Positions 23,787-33,636 of a DNA stretch of 64,000 bases are shown here, piece by piece. The stretch comes from Phyllostachys edulis. Its lineage: Eukaryota > Streptophyta > Magnoliopsida > Poales > Poaceae. The notes below the pieces were generated by a model. That model was not told the DNA's origin. It searched no databases and saw only the letters and a program-made list of their open reading frames with translations. Positions within the stretch are counted from its first letter, which is position 1, and each line of letters opens with the position of its first letter. The DNA is taken from contig CM070563.1 of the NCBI GenBank assembly GCA_036346405.1, positions 27,465,600 to 27,529,599 of the forward strand. The letters run 5' to 3'. The position numbers and the translations under genes were made by a program.

Positions 23787-24452
23787 ATGCACATGTTTCA
23801 AGTAGAGAATTCAGAATGCATTGACTTGAGTGCACCATATGATAAAGTAATTAAATTGCTTGTTGTTTTGAGTGTTCCCTGTGATGAGTTAATCACATCT
23901 AATGATCATGTGGAATTGGTTAGACATAAAGAAGTTTTGACTAGAATTTCTCCTGCTGATTCTTTATGTTACATTATGTTGAATTCACCTATAAAATTGT
24001 CACATGCTATGGAGAAAGTTTCTGAAATTGCATCTTCGAAATCCTTGTTTAGTGCCTACACCCTTGAGTATAAGTTTAATTTGATTGGAGATTGTGGTGT
24101 AGACAATCAATTTATTGTTTATCGAATATGCATAACTTGTGATCACATGGATGAATTGAAGCTTGCTATTTTAAACAACAATTTTTGTGTGTTGAATCTT
24201 GTTCATTGTGAGAGGAAAATAAAATTTAGTGATCATCCAATGCATATGTGTTCATCTCTTATTGCATCATCTAGTATTGACAATTTGCATCATGATGTTG
24301 AAGTATGGAAAACCTTACAAATCTTTTCACCATTGCTAGATGAATTTGCTATTGCTCGATGGAAATTTGATTATATGGATGAACTTCGTTTTTTTTTTCC
24401 AAAAGTTGTAGATTTGCCCATATGTGCTACCACTGCAAGTTTACAATTTTAG
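23787..24452 (+). CDS. G2 second ORF, function unknown (222 aa)
   Basis: This is an uninterrupted frame from the first ATG at 23787 (MHMFQVENSECIDLSAP) to TAG at 24450. It has no catalytic motif of protease, reverse transcriptase, RNase H or integrase. The centre (SAYTLEYKFNLIGDCGVDNQ, then FIVYRICITCDHMDEL) reminds me of the poorly characterised segment between gag and protease in CRM-like polyproteins. On that view it would be the C-terminal part of an original gag-pol fusion, left after deletion of pol. That is a weak resemblance from memory. It has stayed open while gag upstream has two stops, which may be chance. Confidence 0.5.
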   Translation: MHMFQVENSECIDLSAPYDKVIKLLVVLSVPCDELITSNDHVELVRHKEVLTRISPADSLCYIMLNSPIKLSHAMEKVSEIASSKSLFSAYTLEYKFNLIGDCGVDNQFIVYRICITCDHMDELKLAILNNNFCVLNLVHCERKIKFSDHPMHMCSSLIASSSIDNLHHDVEVWKTLQIFSPLLDEFAIARWKFDYMDELRFFFPKVVDLPICATTASLQF

Positions 24453-24721
24453 AGATTTGAATTGCATAAACGCTTCACTTACATTTGCAAAACTAGTTGT
24501 AATAAATATTGTGTGAGAAATTTTGTTTTGATTATTAACATATATGATTATTCTTAGGGTAATAATACAATGAACTTTTATGATCGCTGTTGTTTTATAA
24601 CATTAATTGTGCAACAACGAAGAACCGTTAAAACATATGACATATACATATACCATGCATACACCTTGGCTTCTTTGTTACCCCATTTTCAGCTTATCAA
24701 AAGCCGAGGACGGCTTTGTTT

Positions 24722-24736
24722 TCAAGAAGGGGAGGA
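24722..24736 (+). other. G2 polypurine tract
   Basis: CAAGAAGGGGAGGA sits immediately before the TGATGAGGACATG start of the 3' LTR. It lies in an open frame whose peptide (RGRLCFQEGEDDEDM, then PITRAHTLHLNYQV) continues into the LTR. In CRM-type elements the pol C-terminus likewise overlaps the LTR. Confidence 0.75.
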
Positions 24737-25427
24737 TGATGAGGACATGACCCCTATGGATCCAACCATATTTGCTATGCTTACTGTTCCAATTACAAGA
24801 GCTCATACGCTTCACTTAAATTATCAAGTGAGCTTGTTTTTAGGAGTGCCTTTATATTACATGAACTATATGATATTGCCTAATAAATATGTTGTTATTT
24901 TCAGGAATAAAAGACAGAGAGTGCTTGATTTGCAAGAGTTTGAGCTGGACCTATTTTGGAATTCAATTCGGCCTCCAGAGACAATACTGATTCAAATATG
25001 CATAACTTTCATATACAGAGTCCGTTTGAGGTCCACGAGTACTTGATGGAAATCTTATCTTATCCTCTTTCCAACGGATCTAGCCTCACCTCCAAATTTC
25101 TTCTGTGCACACCGCAATCATCAAAAGAAGGTGTTGTGTCACCTGTTTGGGCCAAATTGGGCTTTGTAATGATTGGGCCCAAGGGAAGGCGCCACCCTAG
25201 GCGGCCCATACTGTTCAGACGTCACTATTTATACGTGAACAGTGCCATGAATAGTACCAACCCCTATTTTCTTAGCTATGTGCGGCTACCCCTGCCCTAT
25301 TTAAGGAGGCTGCACCCCTCTAGTTTTCTTGGATTTTGTTTAGTTAAAAGTTAGCTTCATTGCAACTTCGTGTATTAGCTTGTGTCGACTAGACCAACCA
25401 TAATACCGCTTCAAAATCCCAACTTAA

Positions 25428-25452
25428 GGGCCTGTTTGGTACAGCTCCAACT
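25428..25452 (+). repeat. Harbinger 5' terminal inverted repeat
   Basis: GGGCCTGTTTGGTACAGCTC, continuing CAACTC. The first 20 bp match the reversed right end (30099-30123) at all but two positions. Confidence 0.9.
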
Positions 25453-26566
25453 CCTAGCTTCATAGTTGGAGTACGTGGAGCTGTGCCAAACGGGGTTGCT
25501 CCACAAATTTTTTGAAGTTGGAGCAACTAGGAGCAGAGCGGCCTGTAGTACAAATTTTGGGAGCAGGTAGAACCTTGCTCCAAATATGAAGCTGCGGACC
25601 AACAAAACAAACTGCCCCTGAGAGTTGAGGGTAATTACCCGCAATATGCCACTCATATACATACCCAACCCGCAGCCCCTGTTCGCCTCCTGCGCACCTC
25701 TTCGCCTCCCCCTGCGCCGTTTCTTCTTCCATCCCATCCCATTCGTAGCAAGGGCAGGCGTGGCGACTCCACCCGACAGCAGCACCCGGTGACTCCACCC
25801 GGCGAAGGCAGCCACCCGGCGACTCCACCCGCCTGGCAGCCTCTCTCCCAGCGACTCCACCCCGGCGTGCGCGGCCTCTCTCCCCGGCTCGTCCCCGACG
25901 GCGGCTACTTCCTCGGCCCAGTTTGCTTCTTCCCCGGCCCGGTCCTCTCTCCTTGGCTCCTCCCCGACGGCGGCTTCTTCCCCGGGTCCTCAGTGAAGGT
26001 TTGCTCTCCACCCACTTCTCCCCCTTTCCCTCCTCCCAAGTCTCAACTCCTTCCTTGGTTTGTCCTCTGCACCGATTCCATGAGCAGTTTCAGATGGCCC
26101 ATCCTGCTCCTCCGGCAGCCCTCTGCTCTGTTCTCTCGACAAGATTGCAGACTAGTGTGTTTGTTGCGCACTTTGCCTTTTTCCAATCTATCCATTGTTC
26201 TGGCCATTGCTCTGCTAATCGATCAAGATCAAGATTTAATCGATCTTGTTCGGCTTTATGCATTGCGTTGGACCTTTGCGTTTCTGATTTGGAACTGGAC
26301 GAGCTCTGATAGGGATCGATCTGTCACTGCATTCTGGTCTGGTGCATTGTATACGCCCATCTGTTTCGATCGATCAATCGATGCGGCCGGCCGTGCGTAC
26401 GCTGGCTAGTTGCAGCAACTAACCCATCATGCCAGCTGGGTGTGAATTGGTGTTACAGAATGATCATGTTAATGAAGGTTTGTAGATATTGTTGGTATTA
26501 CAAAATGAATATTACTGCCATTGCCTTACTGGGTGTCAATTGTGAAGAGACAAAAATCATGTAGTA

Positions 26567-26672
26567 CATGCTAATTCTGATCATTTGAATTCCCTGTATG
26601 ATTTTTATCATTTCAGAAGCATGCTAATTCTGATCATTTGAATTCCCTGTATGATTTTTATCATTTCAGAAG
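26567..26672 (+). repeat. Perfect 53 bp tandem duplication
   Basis: Two identical head-to-tail copies, 26567-26619 and 26620-26672, start CATGCTAATTCTGATCATTT and end TTTATCATTTCAGAAG. Each copy ends in a pyrimidine-rich TTTCAG that could act as a splice acceptor for a leader intron of ORF1. Identity of the two copies suggests a recent slip or repair event. Confidence 0.9.
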
Positions 26673-26901
26673 CATGATATTTGGATTGTTCACTGTGTTC
26701 ATTATTGTATGAACTCAACAAAATATCACAATTGCATGTTCCATAGCCGAATTGCTTTGGATAACAATTGGACTATTGTTTGCTGCCTAATAATTGGTTC
26801 TGATGCAACACTAGTCGTGATACTTGGCCTTGATGCTTGGTTCAACTTCTTCTGGTGTGGTTAGTTTAAATTGATGCAATTATGAATGTTACAACATGCA
26901 G

Positions 26902-27856
26902 ATGGCAAGTTCTGCTGAGTGGAATGATGAACACCTTAAGGTAGTGTGTGAGTTGTTTGCGGAACAAGTTAGGATTGGGAACCGGCCAAACACCCACTTG
27001 AACACTGTAGGATATGCCGAGGTAGCTAAGGGGTTTAAGGATATAACGAGGTTGGAGTACACGAAGACACAATTCAAGAATAAATGGGATAAGTTGAAAT
27101 CCGAGTACACCATTTGGAAAAAAACTCACCACAAGGGAGACCGTTACTGGCTGGGACAGTGAGAAAGGCACAATTTCGCAACCCCTTCCATGGTGGAGGA
27201 AGATTAACATAGTAAGTGCAGTTTCATTCATTTCACTTTGGGCAGGACATATTTTTATTTGTCCTAATCGGTGTCCTATTTTTCCATAGGAGATTCCAGG
27301 TGCAATAAAGTTTCGCAAAAAAGGGATTCAAAATGAAGGCCTTCTAAGGCAGATGTTTGAAGATATCACCAATGATGGTGCTGATCATTGGTCTCTGGCA
27401 ATGGGTATATTGCCTCAAACACAAGCTGATAATACTGAAACTGTCAACCTTGAAGCTGAGAATGACATCGACGAGATGGATGAGAACGAGCTTGAGGAGG
27501 AGTCTCCCTCCAATGGCAAAGGCAAGAGAGTAGCTAATGCACCTATTGGGATGGGCAAAAAGCCTAAGTCAAGCTCAGCTCAAGTTATGCAAGACCAAAT
27601 CATAAAGATAGCAAACATGGCTGAGAAATCTCAATCAACATTGGAGTCATTTGCAATGAAAGATGACCCTTGCTCTATAGATGTTGTGATGAACTGGGTG
27701 AAAGAATGTGGTGCCTCTCTAGGTAGTGATGAGCACTTCATTGCCACTGAGTTGTTTTTGAAGAGAGAGCAAAGGCAGATGTTCAAAACCTTGGACACCC
27801 CACAAGCTCGTTTTGAGTGGCTTAAGAGGAAGTACAAGAAGGAGTATGGGAATTGA
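26902..27856 (+). pseudogene. Harbinger ORF1: Myb/SANT-like DNA-binding protein
   Basis: ORF1 proteins of PIF/Harbinger elements bind the element ends and help bring transposase to the nucleus. The N-terminal part (26902-27165) is a trihelix/Myb-SANT-like domain: EWNDEHLKVVCELFAEQV, then NTVGYAEVAKGFKDITRLEY, then KNKWDKLKSEYTIWKK. A one-base shift near 27140 moves the frame to TGWDSEKGTISQPLPWW. An intron with GTAAGT at 27213 and TTTCCATAG before 27291 fits the next exon, which runs to TGA at 27854. That exon has an acidic stretch, a KGKR basic patch, and a C-terminal helix-rich region ending RFEWLKRKYKKEYGN. I start at ATG 26902, although ATG 26896 is in frame. The frameshift makes a full protein unlikely. 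Confidence 0.8.
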
Positions 27857-28132
27857 TTATGACATGTTGCGATATTGTATGATCTTTATGTTTGTTTGCT
27901 ATTTATGTTAGCTCATTCGTGAACCGTATTCTATCTATGTAAAACTGAGAACATTATGTTGGGATATTGTATGAACTTTATGTTAGCTTGCTTCTTATGT
28001 TACCTTCCTTCTTATGTTGTCGTATTAGCTTTCTTTTTTTGTCTTTTTATGTCGCTGTCCATATATTGTTTGTTGTCCATATATTGTAACTTTATGCTTG
28101 CTTGCTTCTCACGATTGTGATGAAATGTACAG

Positions 28133-29447
28133 ATGTCGTCTTGCGAAAGTGATAGTGATGAAGAGACCAAAACTAGAGAGAAGATCATGCGAGCAAAGCA
28201 TGCCATGGATGTCATTTCTCTAGCCAGGGCATCCATTGTTGCGGAGTACTATTCAACCTACATAGACAAGGCCGAAACGTGGACTTCACGCCTCAGTGGG
28301 ATGGGTTGGTTGAAGGAGACATTGGCTACTCTGGGAGAGACTCATAGGATGCTTCGTATGAACCAAACAATCTTTTTTGACCTACATGACTTGTTGGTGA
28401 GTAGGAATGAATTGAAACCTACCAGGAATATGAGTACACTAGAGGCACTTGCAATCTTCTTATGGGTATGCGGTGGAGGTGAATCGAATAGGAAAACACA
28501 AAACCGGTTCAAGCACTCGGGTGAGACCATTAGTAGGAAGTTTCAAGAAGTGCTACAATGTGTGGTTGCAATGTCTATAGATTACGTGAAACCAAAGGAT
28601 CCAAACTTCTCCACCATCCATAGTAGGATTAAAGATGATCGAAGGGCTTGGCCACATCTTAAGGATTGTATAGGTGCTCTTGATGGGACTCATATACGTG
28701 CAACTCTTCCACTAGAACAACAAGTGAGATACATTGGAAGGTCCGGAAATCCCTCTCAGAATGTGTTAGCAGTTGTGGACTTTGATATGTGTTTCACTTA
28801 TGCATCCATTGGTCAACTAGGGGCTATGCATGACACTAGTGTGCTATTTCATGCATTGAGAGTAGACCGAGGTGTCTTCCCACATCCTCCATTGGGTAAC
28901 TATCTTTGCTCTTGGATAAATTACTTCTTCCTGAACCATGTATTGTCATTAACTTTATATTACTTTTGATTCAGGCAAATATTACCTTGTTGATGCCGGC
29001 TATCCTAATCGATCGGGGTACCTAGCCCCATACAAGGGCGAAAGGTATCATGTTCCTGAGTTCCACAGAGGTGGTGAACCAACTACTGCTAAGGAAAAGT
29101 TTAATAGGGTACACTCCTCTGTGCGTAACATAGTTGAGTGAACATTTGGTGTATGAAAGATGAAGTGGCCAATTCTACTCAAGATGCCAAGCTATCCAAT
29201 GACCAAGCAAAAGATGATTGTTGCGGCTACTATGGCGCTCCACAACTTCATACGTGAGCATGGTAGCGGGGATTGGCATTTCCATAGGTGCGACCAAGAT
29301 TCTAACTATGTGCCTACCATTCCTTCTAGATACCGAAAATATGCAATTTCTCAAGATGCTTTGGGTGGGTCAACATCAATATCGAATGATCGGTCTATGG
29401 ATACATTTCGGGATGAGCTTGCTACTGGCATAGCTACTTCTTGCTGA
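28133..29447 (+). pseudogene. Harbinger DDE transposase (DDE_4/HARBI1-like), two stops
   Basis: It catalyses excision and insertion at TAA/TTA targets. Exon 1 is 28133-28895 and exon 2 is 28975-29447, with a GT-AG intron between them (GGTAACT...TTCAG) that restores the phase. The first catalytic Asp is in GALDGTHI and the second in GAMHDTSV. The Glu is in VRNIVE. Directly after this Glu are stops at 29139-29141 and 29154-29156, where the family has Arg and Trp (E-R-.-F-G-V-.-K). Both are TGA, as expected from CGA and TGG by single transitions. The rest of exon 2 (KMKWPILLKMP, then ALHNFIREH) stays open to a normal end. The N-terminal part carries the helix-turn-helix-like region with ALAIFLWVCGGG. 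Recently inactivated, in my reading. Confidence 0.9.
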
Positions 29448-30392
29448 CTTGGTATGGTACGAAAGTGAGTTAGCAAAGATAATGTGACCTCTCATTTTAT
29501 TTTCTATTGAAGACATATGTTAGTCTTTGTTATGGACTTTTGTTATGATATTCATCGAATTAGAACCTTGAACAAGTATGGGGTGTTCCCTGTACTGTAG
29601 TATAAAGGTTCATTTGACCAGGGTTTGACTCATCTAAAACCTAATTTTGTTTCCTTGTCGTGCACATACATATATATGCCTTGAATCATACTCCATACTC
29701 CTTAATTATTTTTCTACGGTAGATGCAAGATATTGATTCTTGAACCAGCTAGCGGCCTTGTATTAACGCACTTTTGACAACAACTGAAGTTGATTTGAGC
29801 CCATGGGCATAGTACGTGAACTATGCAACAACCCATACAAAATTGTATTAAAAAAATAATTCTGAAGTTGATCTGAGCCCATGGGCGTAGTACGTGAGCA
29901 GATTGGTGCTACAGTAAACCGCATGAACAGTAATCATTCTAAAAAAAATAATCCAAGGGTACTCTCGTCTTTTTACATGGATCATTCTCATTCATGGAGT
30001 GGGAGTTACCTTTCTAACCAAACACCTCCTCAGACTACTTCAACTTCTCAGAGGAGTAGATCCAAGAGTGAAGCTAGAGTTGGAGCTGCAAAAACTGGGA
30101 GCAGAGCTATACCAAACAAGCCCTAAATCAAATATTTCAATCCTATTTGCAATTTCAGATTGCTATTTATCTCGTTCTTGCGTGCTTCTTTGGTGTATGC
30201 ATGAATTGATCTTCATGATCAGGTCATCCAGGTATTCATGCATGGTTGATAATGTCTTGTCGAGCAGTTCAGCGATTGCGTGGTTTTGAGCCTTGTGAGT
30301 TCATAGCCAGGATTATGAGAGTTGAGCGACTATTACCGAATTTATCTTCTCATCGAAAGATCGGACCAAATCAGGACCTCCGTGGTTCATCA

Positions 30393-30429
30393 ATAGAGGG
30401 TTCCTGAATCGTATTTTTGGCTCCCGACA
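30393..30429 (+). repeat. G1 LTR copy b, right end
   Basis: This starts with the second ATAGA copy and ends GGCTCCCGACA. It completes the LTR interrupted at 20359 and parallels the GGGTCCCGACA end of copy a at 16287. Confidence 0.85.
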
Positions 30430-30433
30430 GAGG

Positions 30434-30446
30434 TGGTATCAGAGCC
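30434..30446 (+). other. G1 primer binding site (tRNA-iMet)
   Basis: TGGTATCAGAGCC four bases after the LTR end is the complement of the initiator tRNA-Met 3' end. Its presence shows that LTR copy b acts as a 5' LTR for the DNA to its right. Confidence 0.9.
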
Positions 30447-30708
30447 ATATCGATTGTAGAATGCAACCTTAGTTAGCATGGTCATTTTAGCCAAAATCTT
30501 CAAAACTTATTTTCTAAATCAAATCAACTTAATTTGATTTAAGTAATTGTTCCTTTCTCATGTATTCTAAATCTTTTCTCATCCCAGTCTATTCTATTCT
30601 TATCCTATTCTATTCTTTCTCATCTTGTGCTAGAGGTCTTGTCTCTTGTCTTATCTGAACGTTGATTTGTAATCTTAATTGGCTGTCTTGTCCTGTTAAT
30701 TTCTTTAG

Positions 30709-31283
30709 ATGGTTCAAGTGTATCGTGATCAAAGAGAAGATTGGCCTGGAGTTCTTCAATGCTTGTTGCGGAGTTTGGGAACAAGTAGGAGTGCAACTTA
30801 CTTCACCAAGGAAAGGAAAGTGAAGGAACACATAATTGGATTCGAGATAAGAGTATATTTCATCGTGAGGATTGGAAGCTACATTCGTCATCAGAGCATG
30901 AAGTGCCACGACGAGCTTGAAGACATGTCAGCCGTTAGAGTTGCCCAAAAAGTTGTTCGAAGGATTTACAGCTTGCACTAGATCAATTTGTCTAAGTTGG
31001 TTCGGAAGTATGTAATGCAAGTAGCATCAGTACCAGCTATTCCTGAGCAGGAAGAAGAGCTGGAAGAATTATCAGTTCCATCGCCAGTTCCATTGACGTC
31101 ACCTACTCCACCTAGTCTAGAAGAAAGGCATCAAATCACCGACAATCGTCAAGAGTATCTTCATCGCTTTGTTCCAGCTGTTCGTCCAGAGTCTCCACCA
31201 ACAATTCGCAACTCGTGGGTGTTCTACAGCGATTCGGAGCTAGAAGTTGAAGAGTCTTCGTTCTCTAGTCCAGAGTGGAAGCC
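30709..31283 (+). pseudogene. G1 internal ORF, unrecognised, truncated
   Basis: One frame begins ATG at 30709 (MVQVYRDQREDWPGVLQCLL) and stops at 30979. A second open stretch from 30988 continues MSKLVRKYVMQVASVPAIPE with a Pro/Glu/Ser-rich region until the junction at 31283. After the junction the sequence is the LTR of G3. I do not recognise a domain. By position after the primer site it could be the 5' ORF of a gypsy internal region. The acidic Pro-rich part looks like a disordered linker. Confidence 0.45.
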
Positions 31284-31840
31284 GACCGGCCAAATAACAT
31301 GATAGAGTACCAAAACGCAACGGAAATAATAAGCCATAAGATGGCAATAAACAAAAGTCAACCGACTGCCCTTACCCACAAGGCAAACGACCGAAAACCG
31401 CTGAACTAGTCGTCAAGCTCTTAGTCGATCTCATAATGGTTAACCTTTTAGGGGTCAACCTTCTCTGCAACAAATGGAGAATCCCGTTGAGTACAAAATT
31501 TTACTCTTAAGACTTACAAATAACAAACCTATACATAGCTACATGCATTCAAGTATCGAAGGAAAGCTTCTACACTAAGCAATTTTTAGCATCAAGGCAT
31601 GTTCTTTGCAATAGAGTAATAGATTGTAAGGCAATTTAGAAAATCAGTTTTTATTTGTGTAAATAATAGTGAGACAACAATTATAAACATAATTAACATC
31701 CTAGAGGTGACTACCCACAGCCAAGACAACAATAGCAGGAATGCCCATTCGTACCACCCGATTTCAAGTTTTATCAAAACGTTGAGTCTAATTCTTATGG
31801 GAAATAACCAAGTGTGTCCATAACCAAGGATGTGGCTATT

Positions 31841-33636
31841 TGTGGATATCATGGGGATATGTGCACAATCTTAGGATGATGTTACAATTGGCAATATCGT
31901 TAAAGGTTTGTCGAATCATGAGTTTTCGTCAAAGGTTAAAATGTTGTTAGGCAAGTGCAGTCAGACCGGCGTTGGGTGCGTGGTCAGACCGGCCAGTAGT
32001 CAAACCGGCATGTAAACTGTGGTCAGACTGGCCAGCGGTCAGACCGGCCATTGAATGGCGGTTTGACCGATTTTGTTCTATTCATCGGCTAATTGGTGGC
32101 GATGAGTGTTGTGTTAGGTCAAGTTCATGGGTTTCAGTGCATATGTGTTGCATGATGCATGTTTTGACTAACATAGGTCAAGTTGTTTAGACCTTGTTCC
32201 TGGAATCGATTTCTTTATCTATTGTTGTGCAGGTTGCTTGGAGGTCAATGATGGTCAACGGCGAGGATGATCGGGACTAAGCTTGGAGAGCTGAGGTCCA
32301 GAACGATCGGGAATGCCGGGTGAGGTCAATGGAGTCAAGCATGGTGCATAAGGGACATAGGTGACCGAACGGGCAGTTCGGTGCGACGGGTTGGATCAAG
32401 CGGCGCGAGGGTCAGTGCAAGTGCCATGGTGGTTTCGGTGGGAGCCGGATGGGAGAGACTTGCCGACATGATGAGAGCCGTTGGATCAACTTATACGTGG
32501 CGAAGCATGGAAGTGCTTCACGAAGATGGGACTCGGTCTTTGCAAAAAGATCGAGAAGGGGTATTTTGGTAATTTTACCAAATACCGCCTTGGTGACCTT
32601 TTGCCAACCCGCGGCGCAAGATGGCAGAAGGTGAAGCGGATTAGGTCAAGAGGAGATGAAGACGACGCTTAAAAATGCGTGCGTGTGTGACCTATTTGTG
32701 TGTGGGCTTAACGGGTGCCCATTAGGGTTCAATCTTCTAGAAGGTCTAGCCTCCACTATAAATAGAGGAGGGTGCTAGCTGCACCTCTTCAACTCTTTCA
32801 TTGTTTTGAAACCCTAGTTTGCTTTTGTGCTTAGGGAGAGGATAGTTGGAGGTCAGGGTTCTAGAGAGTTGGATTTGATTTCGTGCTCATGTATTGAGTC
32901 TTTGTCCTCCTTGATGGAGTGGCTGTAAACTAATACCATATCAAAATCAATCCAAGGAAAGATTCCTCAAGATGAGTTTGTTTGCTTTTCTTCTCTCTAT
33001 TTGGTGATTTTGAGTCCTTCTTTAATCCACGAGTTTTTGCTTGGTTTCTTGCCTTGATCTAACTTGCTATGACATGTGGGAACTCATCTAGGATCATCTT
33101 GATCATCAATCACCCACGAGCAAGTCTTTAGATCATATTTAGGTATCTAACTCGGTTTTTGAAGCAACCTTCTCTCAAACGAAAAAAGGTTAGAACTTTG
33201 GCAATGATCTTCATGATCCTTGATTGGAATAGGTTCCTAACATCCTAGAGAGCTTATGTTTCAAATTTTGTGAAGTTTGGAGTTGTGGATCAAAAGTTAT
33301 ACCAATTTTGTATTTCGTTCTCATGCTGATTTCTAGGACAATTGGTAGTACTGCTCCTTTGCCTGTGGTAGTACCGCTTGGTACACTGCGGTAGTACCGC
33401 ACAAAGGTAGCACCGCTGGTTACACTGAGGTACTACTGATTTTGGTGCCTTTTGTGATTTTGGTTGTTTCTTTTGGGGGTTTAAATTGGATTTAGTCCTA
33501 GTCTTCCGCTAAGCTTATCTATTGATCTTCATAACTCTCATAGCTATTGGAGTCAAGATCTTATTGAATCCAATCAAAGTGAAAAAGAGATAGTGCTCCT
33601 ATTCACCCCCCCTCTAGTCGCCTTTTCGGTCCAACA
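31841..33636 (+). mobile_element. Solo Ty1/copia-type LTR (1.8 kb), TSD CTATT
   Basis: It starts TGTGGATATC and ends GGTCCAACA. CTATT is duplicated at 31836-31840 and 33637-33641. The same site is uninterrupted in the other G3 LTR (GTGGCTATTCGAATAG at about 61011), which proves the borders. The end phrase TTCACCCCCCCTCTAGTCG is a hallmark of a common grass copia LTR type. Two blocks of short repeats lie inside: about five variants of GGTCAGACCGGCC (31960-32070) and several GGTAGTACCGC variants (33340-33430). A TATAAATA box is at 32757. No internal region exists, so it arose by LTR-LTR recombination. Confidence 0.9.
32757..32764 (+). promoter_or_regulatory. TATA box in solo copia LTR
   Basis: TATAAATA in the context CACTATAAATAGAGGAGG, about 30 bp upstream of a plausible CACCTCTTCAAC start region, is a strong plant core promoter. 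Confidence 0.7.

Larger units (their letters stand above)
25428..30123 (+). mobile_element. PIF/Harbinger DNA transposon (4.7 kb, both genes present)
   Basis: Target duplication TAA lies at 25425-25427 and 30124-30126. Terminal inverted repeats are GGGCCTGTTTGGTACAGCTC and, reversed at the far end, GGGCTTGTTTGGTATAGCTC. A second matching subterminal block, CAGCTCCAACTC(C)TAGCTTCA, sits a little further in on both sides. Inside are a Myb-like ORF1 and a DDE transposase, both on the plus strand, as in autonomous PIF/Harbinger elements. The first 1.45 kb is a GC-rich then AT-rich leader. The element is full-length, but ORF1 has a frameshift and the transposase two stops. Confidence 0.95.
20360..30392 (+). 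mobile_element. G2: CRM-like gypsy element lacking pol, containing a Harbinger transposon
   Basis: Both LTRs start TGATGAGGACATG and end GGTTCATCA. With the Harbinger insert and its duplicated TAA removed, each LTR is 957 bp. TSD is ATAGA. The 3.4 kb internal region holds a TGGTATCAGAGC primer site, a long leader, gag, a second ORF and a polypurine tract, but no protease, reverse transcriptase or integrase. The TGATGA...TCATCA termini, the gag style, and an open frame running across the polypurine tract into the LTR resemble the CRM (centromeric) chromovirus group. That clade assignment is inference. The element must have been mobilised by enzymes from a relative. Confidence 0.85.
24737..30392 (+). 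repeat. G2 3' LTR, split by the Harbinger element
   Basis: Left part 24737-25427 and right part 30127-30392, 957 bp in total after removal of the insert and one TAA. This is exactly the length of the 5' LTR. A TATA-like box is at 25298-25305. The LTR ends GGTTCATCA at 30392 and is followed by the ATAGA duplication. Confidence 0.9.

Noticed and set aside
25411..26409. Long overlapping ORFs on both strands at the left end of the Harbinger element
   Set aside because: One includes the terminal repeat itself, and all depend on the GC-rich leader. ORF1 and transposase are the known genes of this family.
33340..33430. Possible microRNA precursor from GGTAGTACCGC repeats
   Set aside because: Repeats are short and multiple, with no single long stem of about 20 bp. 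Better described as LTR repeats.
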